Assembly (NCBI GenBank): GCA_947579605.1
Contig: OX388309.1
Location: forward strand, 22,387,071 to 22,451,070
Direction: 5' to 3'
From: Athripsodes cinereus
Lineage: Eukaryota; Arthropoda; Insecta; Trichoptera; Leptoceridae
Length of the DNA: 64,000 nt
The notes under the pieces are model-generated. The model searched no databases. It worked only from the letters and a program-made list of their open reading frames with translations, and was not told where the DNA came from. Numbering within the stretch: position 1 is the stretch's first letter; the number at the start of each line of letters is the position of its first letter. This document shows positions 21,256 through 31,914 of this stretch, piece by piece. A program made the position numbers and the translations under genes.

Positions 21256-21313
21256 ACGCTAGCCTGATGATGAGAGCGGAAGCTCTTGAAAGCTGGTTTG
21301 CGACCAATAAAGT
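21256..21313 (+). ncRNA. hammerhead-like RNA motif at a retroelement end (candidate)
   Basis: CTGATGA (21264-21270) is followed by a hairpin AGAGC-GGAA-GCTCT and then GAAA (21288-21291), the spacing of a hammerhead ribozyme core. CTAGC before CTGATGA can also pair with GCTGG after GAAA. A similar block is at 59096-59135, and a copy missing the hairpin is at 41041-41072 (minus strand). One extra U between CTGATGA and the stem, and no convincing third stem with a cleavage site, argue against an active ribozyme. It may only be a retroelement 3' end structure. Confidence 0.35.
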
Positions 21314-21442
21314 CACAATGGAAGCATTAAATTAGTGTTCTATTTATTATAACTTATCATGAAATTTCACCAACAACCATTGGTTGTAAATATTAACTTT
21401 AAAACAATAGATCAATGACGCACAAAAATCACAGGAGCATAC

Positions 21443-21510
21443 TGTGAAAGGTGTATAAGGTTGTATTTGGGTTTATAACAAAACCCATATATATCTTAAA
21501 TAAAAAAAAG
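21443..21510 (+). repeat. SINE 3' body, 5'-truncated copy
   Basis: It shares AGGTGTATAA, GTTGTATTTGGGTTTATAA and AAAACCCA with the reverse complement of the SINE at 22797-22985, then ends in an A-rich tail. It lacks the tRNA-like head. Confidence 0.7.
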
Positions 21511-22018
21511 TTTAGATTAGAATTACAGCGCTGTGTACCGATGAAGATTTCTAATTAGTTTTTTTAAAACTTGCAACTTCCGTCATTATATAAGAATATC
21601 TTCAAAAAAACTATATCATAAACATTAAGATCGACAGCAGCTATAAAATTTTTGATTAATAATCAGTAATATTTATAAAAAAAATAATTACTTATGCTCC
21701 CGATGTAATCAATAATTAATTAAATGAATGTATTGCTACCACTCTGAATACGGTTGTAGAGTAATTATTCTTTCTGGATTGTATCAAACAATGAAAACAT
21801 CATGTTGATAATCTAATAACGCCTTGTGTTGATTACAAAACACTTCTTTTATATTTTATTATTAATATTGTTATTATTATTATAAGAAGTATCAAACCAC
21901 CCACGTTAATTAACAGACTTTGGTAATAAAAGTCGTTCCTCGGCTGGAGATATTATTAAATAAGTATGTTATGGTAATTTATTAAATGTTTTCTTCTTCA
22001 GTATATCACAACATATTT
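21511..22018. other. no gene recognised
   Basis: AT-rich DNA with no supported feature. Confidence 0.45.
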
Positions 22019-22060
22019 TATTTTATTTAATACATAAACGGCTATCGCCTTTTACATTAA
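22019..22060 (-). repeat. third copy of the GGC-N4-GCC 3' end, minus strand
   Basis: Read on the minus strand it is ATGTAAAA, then GGC-GATA-GCC (complement of 22040-22049), then an A/T-rich tail. The stem is identical to the copies at 471 and 14634 and the loop is different. The DNA to the right (22061-22300) is probably the 3' untranslated body. Confidence 0.55.
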
Positions 22061-22747
22061 AACATACATAACACAGTAATAAAGTCTCCAATTTCTAATC
22101 AAAAGCATTAACAATTACTAAAAATATAATAAAAACAATACAATAATTCATTAACTTATCCATCTCACATCATCAGTTACATACAATCCTCCATAAATCT
22201 CATATAAAGCACAGATAACATTAATACAGTTTCAATGACAAATTTCACAAAGCAAATTATTGTATTTCTATATGCATTTCTACACATTTAATTCATAAAA
22301 AATAATCAAAATTATATTTTTAGTTTAAAAATATGTAGTATCTTCAGAATGAATTCTCGATATTTTTTCGATTTGATAAGAAATCATAATTTTGAATTTT
22401 GTGGAATGCGTCTGATGTTCAGAAAACCTGGATAGAAGTGTCTGGGAGAAGAAGCTAAGGGAAGAAGATTCCGAAAGCTAAATAGAATGAAGGGTGGGGT
22501 GGGAGATAAATAAATTTCTATGAATAGGTACAAGTTATACCCTGTATCCAGAGTCCAATATTTAACCCTCTGTTTACTAGTGTGCCCGTTCCGGGATATG
22601 AATAAATTTATTTTAAAAAGAATTATAATTTTTCCGGAAATTATTCAGAAAGATTTTTTATAAGATGGAATAAGATTTTTTTCTATTTGAGTCACTAGTT
22701 GATGTGTTATTTATTTACAAACTTTTTTGTGTCATGTTAGAGGCAGC
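22061..22747. other. no gene recognised
   Basis: Partly the presumed 3' untranslated body of the preceding minus-strand element. A purine-rich patch at 22430-22510 is unexplained. Confidence 0.4.
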
Positions 22748-22796
22748 TATTCTGCTGGCAACCCCAATTGTGGGATATGCCATGATGGTGTAGTTT
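22748..22796 (+). repeat. TAG-family repeat, 3' end, interrupted by a SINE
   Basis: TATTCTGCTGGC, then an imperfect copy of the GTGGGATATGCC block and GATGGTGTAG, the family 3' end. The SINE poly(A) tail (T run on this strand) begins at once after GTGTAG. TAG-type triplets resume at 22985, so the SINE probably landed in this copy's (TAG)n tail. Confidence 0.65.
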
Positions 22797-22985
22797 TTTT
22801 TTTTTTTTTTAAAGATACATCTGGGTTTTGTTTTTTATAAACCCAAATACAACTTTATACACCTTTTAAGTAAGCTACTAAAAGCTTGTGTCGTAAAAGG
22901 GGAGTTTGCCGGCACCTGGTATCGAACCACGGACCCCTTGTTCACGAGGCCGAGACTCTACCTCCAGGCTACCGACGAACTCGTA
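22797..22985 (-). mobile_element. tRNA-derived SINE
   Basis: On the minus strand the head (22985 to about 22900) looks like a tRNA: an A-box-like TAGCCTGGAGGTAGAG, the sequence GTCTCGGCCTCGTGAACAAG, and a B-box GGTTCGATACC. The body includes GTTGTATTTGGGTTTATAA and the element ends in a poly(A) run at 22797-22812. The same body occurs at 21443-21510. Such elements are transcribed by RNA polymerase III and moved by a partner LINE, which I cannot identify. Confidence 0.8.
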
Positions 22986-23051
22986 AGTAGTAAAAAGTAG
23001 TAGAAGAAGTAGTAGAGGCAGGAAATCAAATAAAATATTTTACATTTTTAA

Positions 23052-23176
23052 TCCAGCGACGAGGAATGACACTCATCCCGAATGTTTTTTATTGGCACGG
23101 AGAGTACGACTCGCAAATCTTTTTTATGGAGCTAGTCAACCGGCTATCCCAGATGTGGGATATATTATAATGGCAT
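23052..23176 (+). repeat. TAG-family repeat, degenerate copy
   Basis: The order of words fits the TAG family: GACGAGGAATGACACTCATC, CGAATGTTTTTTATTGGCAC, then CCGGCTATCCC...GTGGGATAT. It lies just downstream of another copy (22748), perhaps a decayed neighbour. Confidence 0.6.
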
Positions 23177-23469
23177 GTATATTATGTAGATGGTATACAT
23201 AGGTTAGATCAATGATTACTGTACATGGTTCATTCAATATTATTTTTGATTATTATAACCAAACACTGGTACCTACTCATTTCAACGTCTGGTGATTATT
23301 ATTTCTGTATATATTATGTTTTTATGAAACTAATTTATTCTCTCAATTTAGATATACCTACCTATCTCGCTCTACTCTACTATTTATTTTCTTTATGATG
23401 ATTGAAATGTGAATTAAGTTTTGTACATACGAGTAAATTTTGTAAACCTACCTATCTATATAATAAGTT

Positions 23470-23483
23470 ACTATGAGATGAAA
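23470..23483. repeat. target-site duplication of RTE-A, left
   Basis: ACTATGAGATGAAA, identical to 25935-25948. Confidence 0.9.
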
Positions 23484-25934
23484 GCTAGTGGCAGGAGATT
23501 TTAACGGTCATGTTGGTGAAAAATCTTCCATGTACAGTGTAAACCATGGGGGCTTTGGTTTGGACAGTGAAAACTCACAAGGTGTGGATGCTATGCAGTT
23601 TGCTTCAGTTTATGACCTGGCTATAATAAATACATTTTTCAAGAAACGCAAGGAACATTTAATAACTTATAAAAGTGGGGGAGCTAGTACACAAGTGGAT
23701 TACGTAATGGCAGATAGACGAAGTCTGAAGTACTTTAAAAACTGCAAGACTATTCCTGGAGAATGCCTTACATCACAGCATCGACTACTTGTGTCAAAAT
23801 TGAAATTGGTAAAGAGTTTAACATCCCCGAGGGAAAGGGTAATAAGGATTCGCTGGCATAAGTTAAAGCAGAGTGAAGGAGATGAGCTGTGCACAGAAAT
23901 GAAGCGATATATGGCAAAGGACACATCCGAAACTGTGAATGATATGTGGAATGGTTTCGAGGAAACATGTATTGGTCTTGCAAAAAGATGTTTAGGAGTG
24001 TCAAAAGGTCCTATCTCAAACAACAGAGAAACTCACTGGTGGAATGAGGAAGTGAAGGAGAAACTCGCTCTGAAAAAACAATTATACAAACAATGGCAAA
24101 GGACACAAAACGAGGAAGACAAACAGACATATAAACTGGCAAAAAAGGAAGCAAAGAAATCTGTAGCTCAAGCAAGGGCTAGTTCCAACGAAGCCTTTTA
24201 TGAAGAACTGGAGGATGCCAAACATAGCACCGAAATATATAAAATAGCTAAATACCGGAACATGGCCACACAAGACATTAGAAACCCAAAGTATATAAAG
24301 AACAAAGAAAAACAAATACTCACTGACTATAAGGATATAATGGAGAGATGGAGAGAGTACTATAGCGAATTGTTAAATGAAGGTTATTCTGTCACACGTA
24401 ACACAAATGAGAGAATAGCTGAGGGACCAATAGAGAATGTCACGGAAGCGGAGGTAAGAACTGCAATTGCACAAATGGCAAATAAAAAGGCAACAGGACC
24501 GGATGAAATACCAGCAGAACTGTGGAAAAGGTTAGATGAAGAGGGAGTGAGTTTCCTAACAAGACTACTGAACAAAATAATAATAGGCCAGAAAATCCCA
24601 GATGCTTGGAGACAGAGTTACCTAATCCCATTCTATAAAAACAAAGGTGACTCACAGCTGTGTGAAAACTACAGAGCAATAAAGCTAATAACACACACAT
24701 TCAAGATTTGGGAAAGAGTAGTAAACAAAAGACTCCAGGATCTCACAAGAGTGACAGAGAACCAATGTGGATTTGTGAGGGGAAAATCTACCACTGATGC
24801 CATACAGACAATTAGAATAATCCTTGAAAAATATCAAGAGAAAAAAAATGATCTTCATATGGTATTCATAGATTTAGAGAAGGCTTTTGATAGAGTACCA
24901 CGCAGACTAATATGGGAAGCACTTAGAAAGCAGAATGTCCCTGAATACTATATAGAGCTCTTGAAAGACATGTATTCCAATATTTACACGAGTGTTAGAA
25001 GCCCAGCTGAAGTGAGTGACCCATTTGAAATCAGTGTTGGTGTCCACCAGGGGTCGGCATTGAGTCCTCTACTGTTTAATCTGGTTATGGACTACATAAC
25101 TGCAGATATACAAAAACCAGCCCCATGGAGTATGCTGTATGCTGATGATGTGGTCTTGATGGATGAGACACCTGAGGGGTTGCAGTGTGTTATGAATAGA
25201 TGGCAAGAAGCTTTAGAAACGAATGGTCTGAAAATCAGCAGAACAAAGACTGAGTACATGCCATGTTACTTTTCTGGGCAACGACCAACTGAGCCACACA
25301 TTATGCATGTTCAGAATGAGCCAGTGCCTACAGTCGAATCTTTCAGATACCTAGGCACAATATTGTCCGCAAAGGGTGGTATTGACGATGACATTGCACA
25401 GCGCTCAAAGCTTGGATGGATGAAATGGAGATCTGTTTCTGGTGTACTGTGTGACAAGAAAATGCCAATAAAAATCAAGGGTCAGGTGTACAAAACTGTG
25501 GTCAGACCAACCATGACTTATTCTTCTGAATGTTGGGCCCTAAAACATAATCACGCCCAGACACTACACACCAATGAAATGAAAATGCTCAGATGGGCTG
25601 GTGGTGTAACAAGGATGGATAGGGTGAGAAATGTCCATATCCGTGGTAGTTTCAAAGTCGCTCCCATCGGTGAAAAAATAACCGAAAACCGATTAAGATG
25701 GTACGGGCACATCTTGAGACTACCACAGGATAATATGATTAAAAAGACGATGGACGTGGAAGTAGGACCCAGAAGACCAGACAGACCAGTGACCACCTGG
25801 ATGTCCACAATTGCCAGGGATATGAAGGAGGCAAAGTTGCGCTCGGAGGATGCAGGGGACCGCAAAACTTGGAAGATGAGGACTAGGAGAGCCGACCCCA
25901 AGTAAATAGGATAAAGGCGAGGGCGAAGAAGAAG
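23484..25934 (+). mobile_element. 5'-truncated RTE-A retrotransposon with perfect 14-bp target duplication
   Basis: The element starts inside the endonuclease domain and ends in a (GAA)n-like tail at 25934. ACTATGAGATGAAA flanks it exactly on both sides. The whole retained coding region is open. A perfect target duplication with an undamaged frame points to a recent insertion made in trans by a full-length copy elsewhere. Other RTE-A pieces are at 1649-1967 and 19504-19585. Confidence 0.92.
23488..25905 (+). CDS. RTE-type endonuclease/reverse transcriptase, N-terminally truncated
   Basis: An 805-codon open frame with no initiator Met. It begins at a GTG, and the first residues are the endonuclease GDFN motif, so the N-terminal half of the endonuclease has been lost. 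Retained: the TQVDYV strand at about 70, an SQHRLL segment in place of the usual SDH, a long charged linker, then reverse transcriptase with AELWKR, FIDLEKAFDRV (about 460), HQGSALSPLLFNLV (about 519), YADD (551-554) and FRYLGTIL. The C-terminal RTE region has WALKHNHAQTLH, RLRWYGHILRLP and ends RADPK. The protein would reverse-transcribe element RNA at a nicked target. With most of the endonuclease missing and no promoter, this copy should be inactive even though the polymerase frame is perfect. Confidence 0.92.
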   Translation: MAGDFNGHVGEKSSMYSVNHGGFGLDSENSQGVDAMQFASVYDLAIINTFFKKRKEHLITYKSGGASTQVDYVMADRRSLKYFKNCKTIPGECLTSQHRLLVSKLKLVKSLTSPRERVIRIRWHKLKQSEGDELCTEMKRYMAKDTSETVNDMWNGFEETCIGLAKRCLGVSKGPISNNRETHWWNEEVKEKLALKKQLYKQWQRTQNEEDKQTYKLAKKEAKKSVAQARASSNEAFYEELEDAKHSTEIYKIAKYRNMATQDIRNPKYIKNKEKQILTDYKDIMERWREYYSELLNEGYSVTRNTNERIAEGPIENVTEAEVRTAIAQMANKKATGPDEIPAELWKRLDEEGVSFLTRLLNKIIIGQKIPDAWRQSYLIPFYKNKGDSQLCENYRAIKLITHTFKIWERVVNKRLQDLTRVTENQCGFVRGKSTTDAIQTIRIILEKYQEKKNDLHMVFIDLEKAFDRVPRRLIWEALRKQNVPEYYIELLKDMYSNIYTSVRSPAEVSDPFEISVGVHQGSALSPLLFNLVMDYITADIQKPAPWSMLYADDVVLMDETPEGLQCVMNRWQEALETNGLKISRTKTEYMPCYFSGQRPTEPHIMHVQNEPVPTVESFRYLGTILSAKGGIDDDIAQRSKLGWMKWRSVSGVLCDKKMPIKIKGQVYKTVVRPTMTYSSECWALKHNHAQTLHTNEMKMLRWAGGVTRMDRVRNVHIRGSFKVAPIGEKITENRLRWYGHILRLPQDNMIKKTMDVEVGPRRPDRPVTTWMSTIARDMKEAKLRSEDAGDRKTWKMRTRRADPK

Positions 25935-25948
25935 ACTATGAGATGAAA
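25935..25948. repeat. target-site duplication of RTE-A, right
   Basis: Exact copy of 23470-23483, directly after the GAAGAAGAAG tail. Confidence 0.9.
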
Positions 25949-26590
25949 CATTGTACATTGAACTATGTTGTATTCCCCTCTTCCCCTTCATCTCTCAATA
26001 ATTATTTTTTTTACTGTTTAACTATTCAAATTTTAAATAATAAGTGTTGGCGATGTAAAAACTATTTGAATGATTGTATTATCTATTGTTCAAGCTGTTG
26101 TATCTGTAATAAAAAAAATACCTTATGACTTCAGAAGAGGATGTATATTACTCTGAATGAATTTAATCATATTTTGTTGAACCATTATGATTTTTCAAAG
26201 TGATATCTCTTTGTCCAACGACGCCAAAAGTCCTATCTTAGAAGCAGGACTTGTTTGCTCTATTGATCTTGTCCAGCATATAAGAGGATGTCTTTGCTGA
26301 GCGTAGAAGTCTTCTTGCAGGTGTTTAGAGAAAACGGAGCTTTTAAATTGACTGAGGCGCCATTTTATTTATTCTAGGCCTTGTAGACTGTAAGGCACAG
26401 TTTGTATAGGACTCTTACCTGCCCGTTACCAGTGCAACTTTTCCAGTAAAGGTGTGATGTGACAACTCTTTCTCTCGCAGAAAATTAGCCTTGCAGTGCT
26501 ATTAAATGCCATTCGTAGATGGTTAAGATGTAGGAGTATGTATTGTTACATTATTTAACATTTTACCAAACAATAGTATGTAAACGTGTT
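25949..26590. other. no gene recognised
   Basis: A less AT-rich stretch at 26215-26530 contains no frame of coding character and no repeat I can match. It could be an old transposon remnant. Confidence 0.4.
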
Positions 26591-26797
26591 TGAGGATATC
26601 TGGATAGAAGTCTGCCAAAAAAGAGCACTGTTGTTTCGATGGCTCACACATCCCCGTTTTCTAATACAATCTTCCAGGGACAACGACATCAGGGAGCAGA
26701 GAATTTCGTAAAAATATGTCACTTAATTCTGAATTGAGGAGCTGGTACCTGCCCCGTGCTCTCTGGAAGAGGGTGAATGATGATAATAATAAGAAGG
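26591..26797 (+). pseudogene. RTE-C 3' end, decayed
   Basis: It follows the RTE-C order with many changes: a GCCAAAAAAGAGCACTGTT block, a GACAACGACATCAG block, GAATTGAGGAGCTGG, CGTGCTCTCTGGAAGAGGG and a GATGATAATAAT tail. All frames are broken. Confidence 0.65.
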
Positions 26798-26904
26798 TTT
26801 GGCTAAGACAATGCATGCTGTATATGAGCGATGTAAATAATTAAAATATAGCGCTTTTTAAACGTACTTATTAGCGACATAATTGTATGAAAACGATACA
26901 TTTT

Positions 26905-27180
26905 AACCAATCAGAAACCTCGATTGGAGACCCATGTCTACACAATGCAACATTGTGTAAAATCTAATCGGAAGAAGTGAGAAAGGTGTCCCAACGCTTA
27001 CGAATTGGCTCTAGGCTGGCTTAAGTGATCACTTTCGGTGTCCATGGACGACGTTTACCAAATCCACCATTCTCACTGTCACGATTTAAGGTCTAACAAT
27101 CGATAGACGCTTTATGCAAACCTTAGAAGCAACCATCTTTTTGGGATCATGGTTCTCCAATCGAGGTTTCTGATTGGTTT
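26905..27180. mobile_element. inverted-repeat element (short arms) with a core shared at 38331
   Basis: The ends are near-perfect inverted repeats of about 31 bp: AACCAATCAGAAACCTCGAT at the left and its complement at the right, each continuing through TGGAGA and CCATG. The inside carries a 70-bp core (26977-27046) that also occurs at 38331-38400 without these arms. No ORF of transposase character is present. It may be a non-autonomous DNA element or a repeat inside an unrelated palindrome. Confidence 0.6.
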
Positions 27181-28051
27181 TGTCATCTGCACCCAAATCC
27201 GGTTAAACAATAAAAAAATTAGTAAATATTCTAAACATTTGATACATTTTAAGTTTTTATATTTCGAAGTGTAAGTATCTGCTTTACTAGGTAGACTTAT
27301 TATTTTGTACCTTTGTTGGTAGTTCTTTATTCTCACCTTGAGTTGAAGCGGCTCGCCCTCAGCATAGCAATTATAAATAAGTCAATTTTATTGGTTTCCG
27401 AATCTATAAAATACCCATATCTTTTATTTATATACCAATTCCATTCCAAATTTCCTTTATTTCGCCTTGAAATAAACAAATTTACAAAACGTTCACGAAA
27501 ATGTAATAAACATGGCAATAACATAACAAAATAAACGTTCTTTTTTGTGTGTTTTACAAGACTCTTCTTTGTCCGTCATTCAAAACGTGAAATGGGTGTG
27601 TAGATACGTACTATCTACTGCTTATTGTAATATTATTTTTATTATATTCATATCATACAATATTCTGCGTGCAGGGGTTATCAGACAGGGGTGAAAATGG
27701 AAAATATCTTGCCGTGGTTCCGGATTGATGTTGTTATTTTTCTTTTATTTTTACTTAAAGTTTACCTGTTGTTTGAATATTGTTTTTATAGAAAGTTTAT
27801 CTTTTTAAGTCGAAATCATGATCTATGTTACAGTTATATCCTTCAAGATAGCAGGACCCAATATTATACGAGTATGTATAAGACAGAGTAAAGGTAGGTA
27901 CTTAAAAAAATTGTGATTTCACAAAAATGTTTATATTAAACAATTGCTCAGTAATATTAAATGATATGGCGTTTATAATAAATATATTGACATTGTGCCT
28001 TTCATATTGTATTCACTGCACATATTATAATTTATTATATTCAAATAAGTA
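27181..28051. other. no gene recognised
   Basis: AT-rich DNA with no supported feature. Confidence 0.45.
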
Positions 28052-28345
28052 TCTCTGGACAATTTGTAAAGCGCCGTTTACTCATAACATGACCTCAAGG
28101 GCGCCGTATATTGTATCCATCACCTGAAACTCCCAGCAAAAAGGTGTGTCTTCAGCCCTCTTTTAAAACTTTCTCCATTCACCTCCTCTCGCAGACACAA
28201 AGGCAGCTTGTTCCAACACCTGGGACCCGCAACACTAAACGCTCTATCTCCAAAGCCTATTTTGCGAGATCGAGATGGCTCAATTAGTCTGCATTTTGCC
28301 TCACCCTGTGCTGAGCGAAGCATGAGCCGTATTTCACTGATGGTC
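28052..28345 (-). pseudogene. CR1/L2-like retrotransposon C-terminal fragment
   Basis: The minus strand reads GFGDRAFSVAGPRCWNKLPL followed by LREEVNGESFKRGLKTHLF and a stop at about 28120. This is the extreme C-terminus of a CR1/L2-type ORF2. A 3' untranslated part runs on to 28052. The sequence is closely similar to 36168-36388, including the untranslated part ending CAAATTGTCCAGA on the minus strand. About 65 codons survive. Confidence 0.85.
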
Positions 28346-31299
28346 TCGACAAATAAGATGGTTATATTTTGTTTCAGAATTTCTGTTTGCCAAGTATTCC
28401 AACTATTTATTTGTGGACATTATAGTTAATACTACCGTTAGGTTATACCTCTATACCCATTTCCTTTAATGGGTACAATGTTTGAGAAAGCTTCAGAGGT
28501 ATCCATTATGTGTAAATGAGCAAGAAAACCTTGAACGTACACGTAGTATTTTGTTTACTACTGATATCCATAAAGTAACAACAACGCATTGTACCTAGAT
28601 ATTTGTATCATAGCATAGCATGTAAGTTACCAGTGAAATATTGTTCGAAAATGTATTTGGTAGTAAAGTAGAAAGCACAAGCGGGACTAACAAACTAAGA
28701 TTCAAATTAAGGTAAGGACTAACTTTAAATTAAACCAAACCTTATTCTCCCTCAGAGGATTTATTATCGTATTTTAATCCCGTTCTAGTGCTTCTATGTC
28801 GTATAAAGAAACCACAATAGTGTCTTGATATTATTTGAAAAGGTTGTACATATACCAACCTACTTATTCACAGTCCTGAGATATTATCATCATGAGAAAG
28901 TTGAATTTAATTAGAATATGTCATGGTAGATTGTTGCATTGAAAATATAATTAAGGTACTACTAAAGCCCGTCTAATACAATCAGAAGTTTGAATATTTA
29001 AAGAGCTTTAAATTTCTTTCATTTAACATGAACATTTTCTTTATTTAGAAATTATGTTTTTCTGTTTGATATTGTTCTCCAAAAATCTTATTTTAGCCAA
29101 CTTTTTTCCCTATTCCTGAACAAAAATGTCCATCTCTTTTTATGTTTTTTCCCGTATTTTTTCTGGCTGTGTCCAAATCGTTACAGTACCTCTTCTTTAT
29201 ACGTTCTTGATTGTCGTTTATAGTCATCTTCTAAGTTGGCACACAATATGTGGATTGAAATATATGCAACGTTTCATAGAGTATCCATCACAAGAGCAAT
29301 AATGTGCCTTGTTTCTTTACTTGGAGACATATAAAAAAATCAGTAATAGATTTGTTTTATGTTTTAATAATAACTGTTTTATAATCCTCCTTAGAATCTT
29401 GATCATTCACCATCTTTTTTCTTTAATTTTGATAATTAGCATAAATAAAACATTAAAACAATTATAACATGGATGAGTAACATTATATATTATTATCGAT
29501 TGTAAATGTCATCATGTTATCTATCTTAATTGATAAATTAATTATCTTGTCTTCAGTCGAATTCACCACTTTTTATTTATTTCTAATAGTTTTTTCTGAT
29601 ACTGTTAAGATAAGGCTTGCTTGCGTTTTTATTATTTCATGCCAAACGTTGAGTGATTTGTGTGTCTATATTTCAACAAACTTTTTTTTTATCATTTGAG
29701 TTGTATCATTAAAACAAATAACACTCTTTAGCGTGTTTCATCTGACGACTGATGTATTGTGATAGTTATGTAATCATATTTAATGGTGACTGAGAGGTTT
29801 TTTTTTTGTATACTAGCTTCAAAACCGTGTTTGTTCTGGTAGCTAACGCTATCAACAGAAAAATATTATAAGTAATTTAATTATTTATTTATTTTATTCT
29901 TCAATTTACATTGGTTACAATAGTTCAAATCAATACAAAGTATTAAAAACAATATCAGATAGGTATACAATTTAATTTAATATGATGTTTGGTCTCGTTC
30001 CTTGAGAATCATGATTCATAAAGATTTCACAATAATTCACATAAGTTCACAATAATTCAAAAAGGACTACTTTGTCGCAGTTTATCAACTTTAGTGTGTG
30101 ATTTAAAAAAATATATAATTTGAAGAAAAATATAATTTTCTTTTGATAGAAAAAATATGGAATTCGATGTAAACTGTGGAAATATTTATAAAATCTTAGT
30201 TGAAAAAGATTTGGTGAAAGATTTTTGTATAGACTTTTCATAACATTTGAAAGGAAGTCAAGCATATTGTGAATTCTCAACATTTAAAAAAAATTATGTT
30301 ATCACAACTAAAATATATATTTTAAAATTTAATGAACAGAATTTTTAATGGAAGAACCGGATGGCAAGATAAACATATTATCTCACTATGACAAAGGAAG
30401 AAGATGTATTAATGTGTATACGAATGTTATATTGTCGACCTATGGAACGTGGTGGAAATTTATGTTAAATTAATAAAATAAGACACTTTGTTTAGTACCT
30501 AATTCCACAGTGACTTAGTCACGAATATATTTATATTTTATTTAGGTATGCATGCCCTAAACGCTAAAAGAATTTGTAGGTTGATAAACAGAGCTTAAAA
30601 GAGACACTCGATTTTTATTTGCTTAAAACAAAGAGTTCTCTATATTAAACACAACCATGTACATTGTATTATACCCTGTCACACTCAAAACATTCGATTC
30701 AAATGATATTACATCTCTAAATCAAAATATATTTACATTATTTATACCGTTAACTGATTCACTAGAGTACCATCAGTTGAAATATGCAAATTGAATAAAC
30801 ACAAAGAAAAAGTCAATATCAAAACGTATTCCAAAACGAGGACGTATTTTTTTAATATTATATATTTAAAACAATAACAATAAATATGCTTTATTATTCT
30901 CGCTTTATTATGTAAACACGTAGTTATGGAGTGTTTTAATACAATATACATCGCCATTACAATTGATAAATTTCTTACGAATATGTGCGACCTGAATACA
31001 TATTGTCAACTTTTATAGTATCTTGATTATTTGTTACATTACAAGCTTTTTTACTTAAAACAATCGTTAGTTATTTAAAACTGCCGCTAAAAGTTTTCAA
31101 TTATTATTGTATCATTTGCGAAATCAGATTAGTTAGATTCAATACTTTGCAATAAAATAATTTATGTAACCAGTATATTAGATTCCAAATCTGATTTTGA
31201 CATGGATCGGAAGAATGAGATGGCTGAGAAATAAAACATGAGTACAGGTTTAACAAAAAAATAAATATATTCTAAAGACAAAACAAAAAAAAGGTATAA
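28346..31299. other. no gene recognised; possible minus-strand retroelement tail near 29880
   Basis: AT-rich DNA. A TTTATTTATTTATTTTATTC run at 29880-29900 could be the reversed (AATA)n tail of a minus-strand element, but no body can be named. Otherwise nothing is seen. Confidence 0.4.
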
Positions 31300-31700
31300 G
31301 CATGAATTTGTATGGTTTCAAAATTAATCGGAAATCTATTACGGAATCTGTTGGTGGTTGCTTCAGAACCTGCCTCGGCTGAGGATGGTAAAGCAGAGAG
31401 TGTCTATATTGTGTATTTCCAGAAGTCGCCTCTCGTTGTTATTGTTGGGGGGAGAGTACTGCTTAGTGGTCCACCAGAGTCGATGTTGTTCCGATGAAGT
31501 TCAGATGATGAAGAATGAGAAGTACTGACTTGGTAGATGGTAGTAAGGGGCGCTCGCGCAGGGGTCGCTACTGCGCATGTCCCCCCCGCTCTGTAACCAC
31601 CCTTCCACAAGGTTTTGGTAGCACAGAAGCTGCTCCAGAGAATGCCCACGTGATCCACGTTCTCTTTTTGATTTCACCATACGTCGAAATGTGTACATGT
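31300..31700. other. GC-richer island of unknown origin
   Basis: A stretch clearly richer in G and C than its surroundings, including GGGGCGCTCGCGCAGGGGTC and a C7 run. Several overlapping ORFs of 60-84 codons cross it, none with a recognisable motif. It may be a fragment of an LTR or another transposon. No duplicate exists elsewhere in the window. Confidence 0.35.
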
Positions 31701-31914
31701 ATAATAGGTACTATATTATAAATACACTGTTTAATTACTAAAGGCGGGAAGACAGACACGATTTCGCCACACTGATGAGGAAGGAATTTACTTAGGTATA
31801 GTTAGTGAGTTAGTTGGATAGCGGAAAAATAGATATTAATTTATTAGTAGGTAAGGAGATTTATATTTTTGAATCATCAGCACAGCAAACACACGTCAAT
31901 TTGTATCTTCTTCT

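Noticed and set aside
21256..21313. A SECIS element
   Set aside because: It has ATGA and a GA-containing partner strand, but the spacing to the apical AA does not fit and no selenoprotein ORF precedes it.
22900..22985. A functional tRNA gene
   Set aside because: A- and B-box-like words are present, but the sequence runs on into a repeated body and poly(A) tail, so it is a SINE head.
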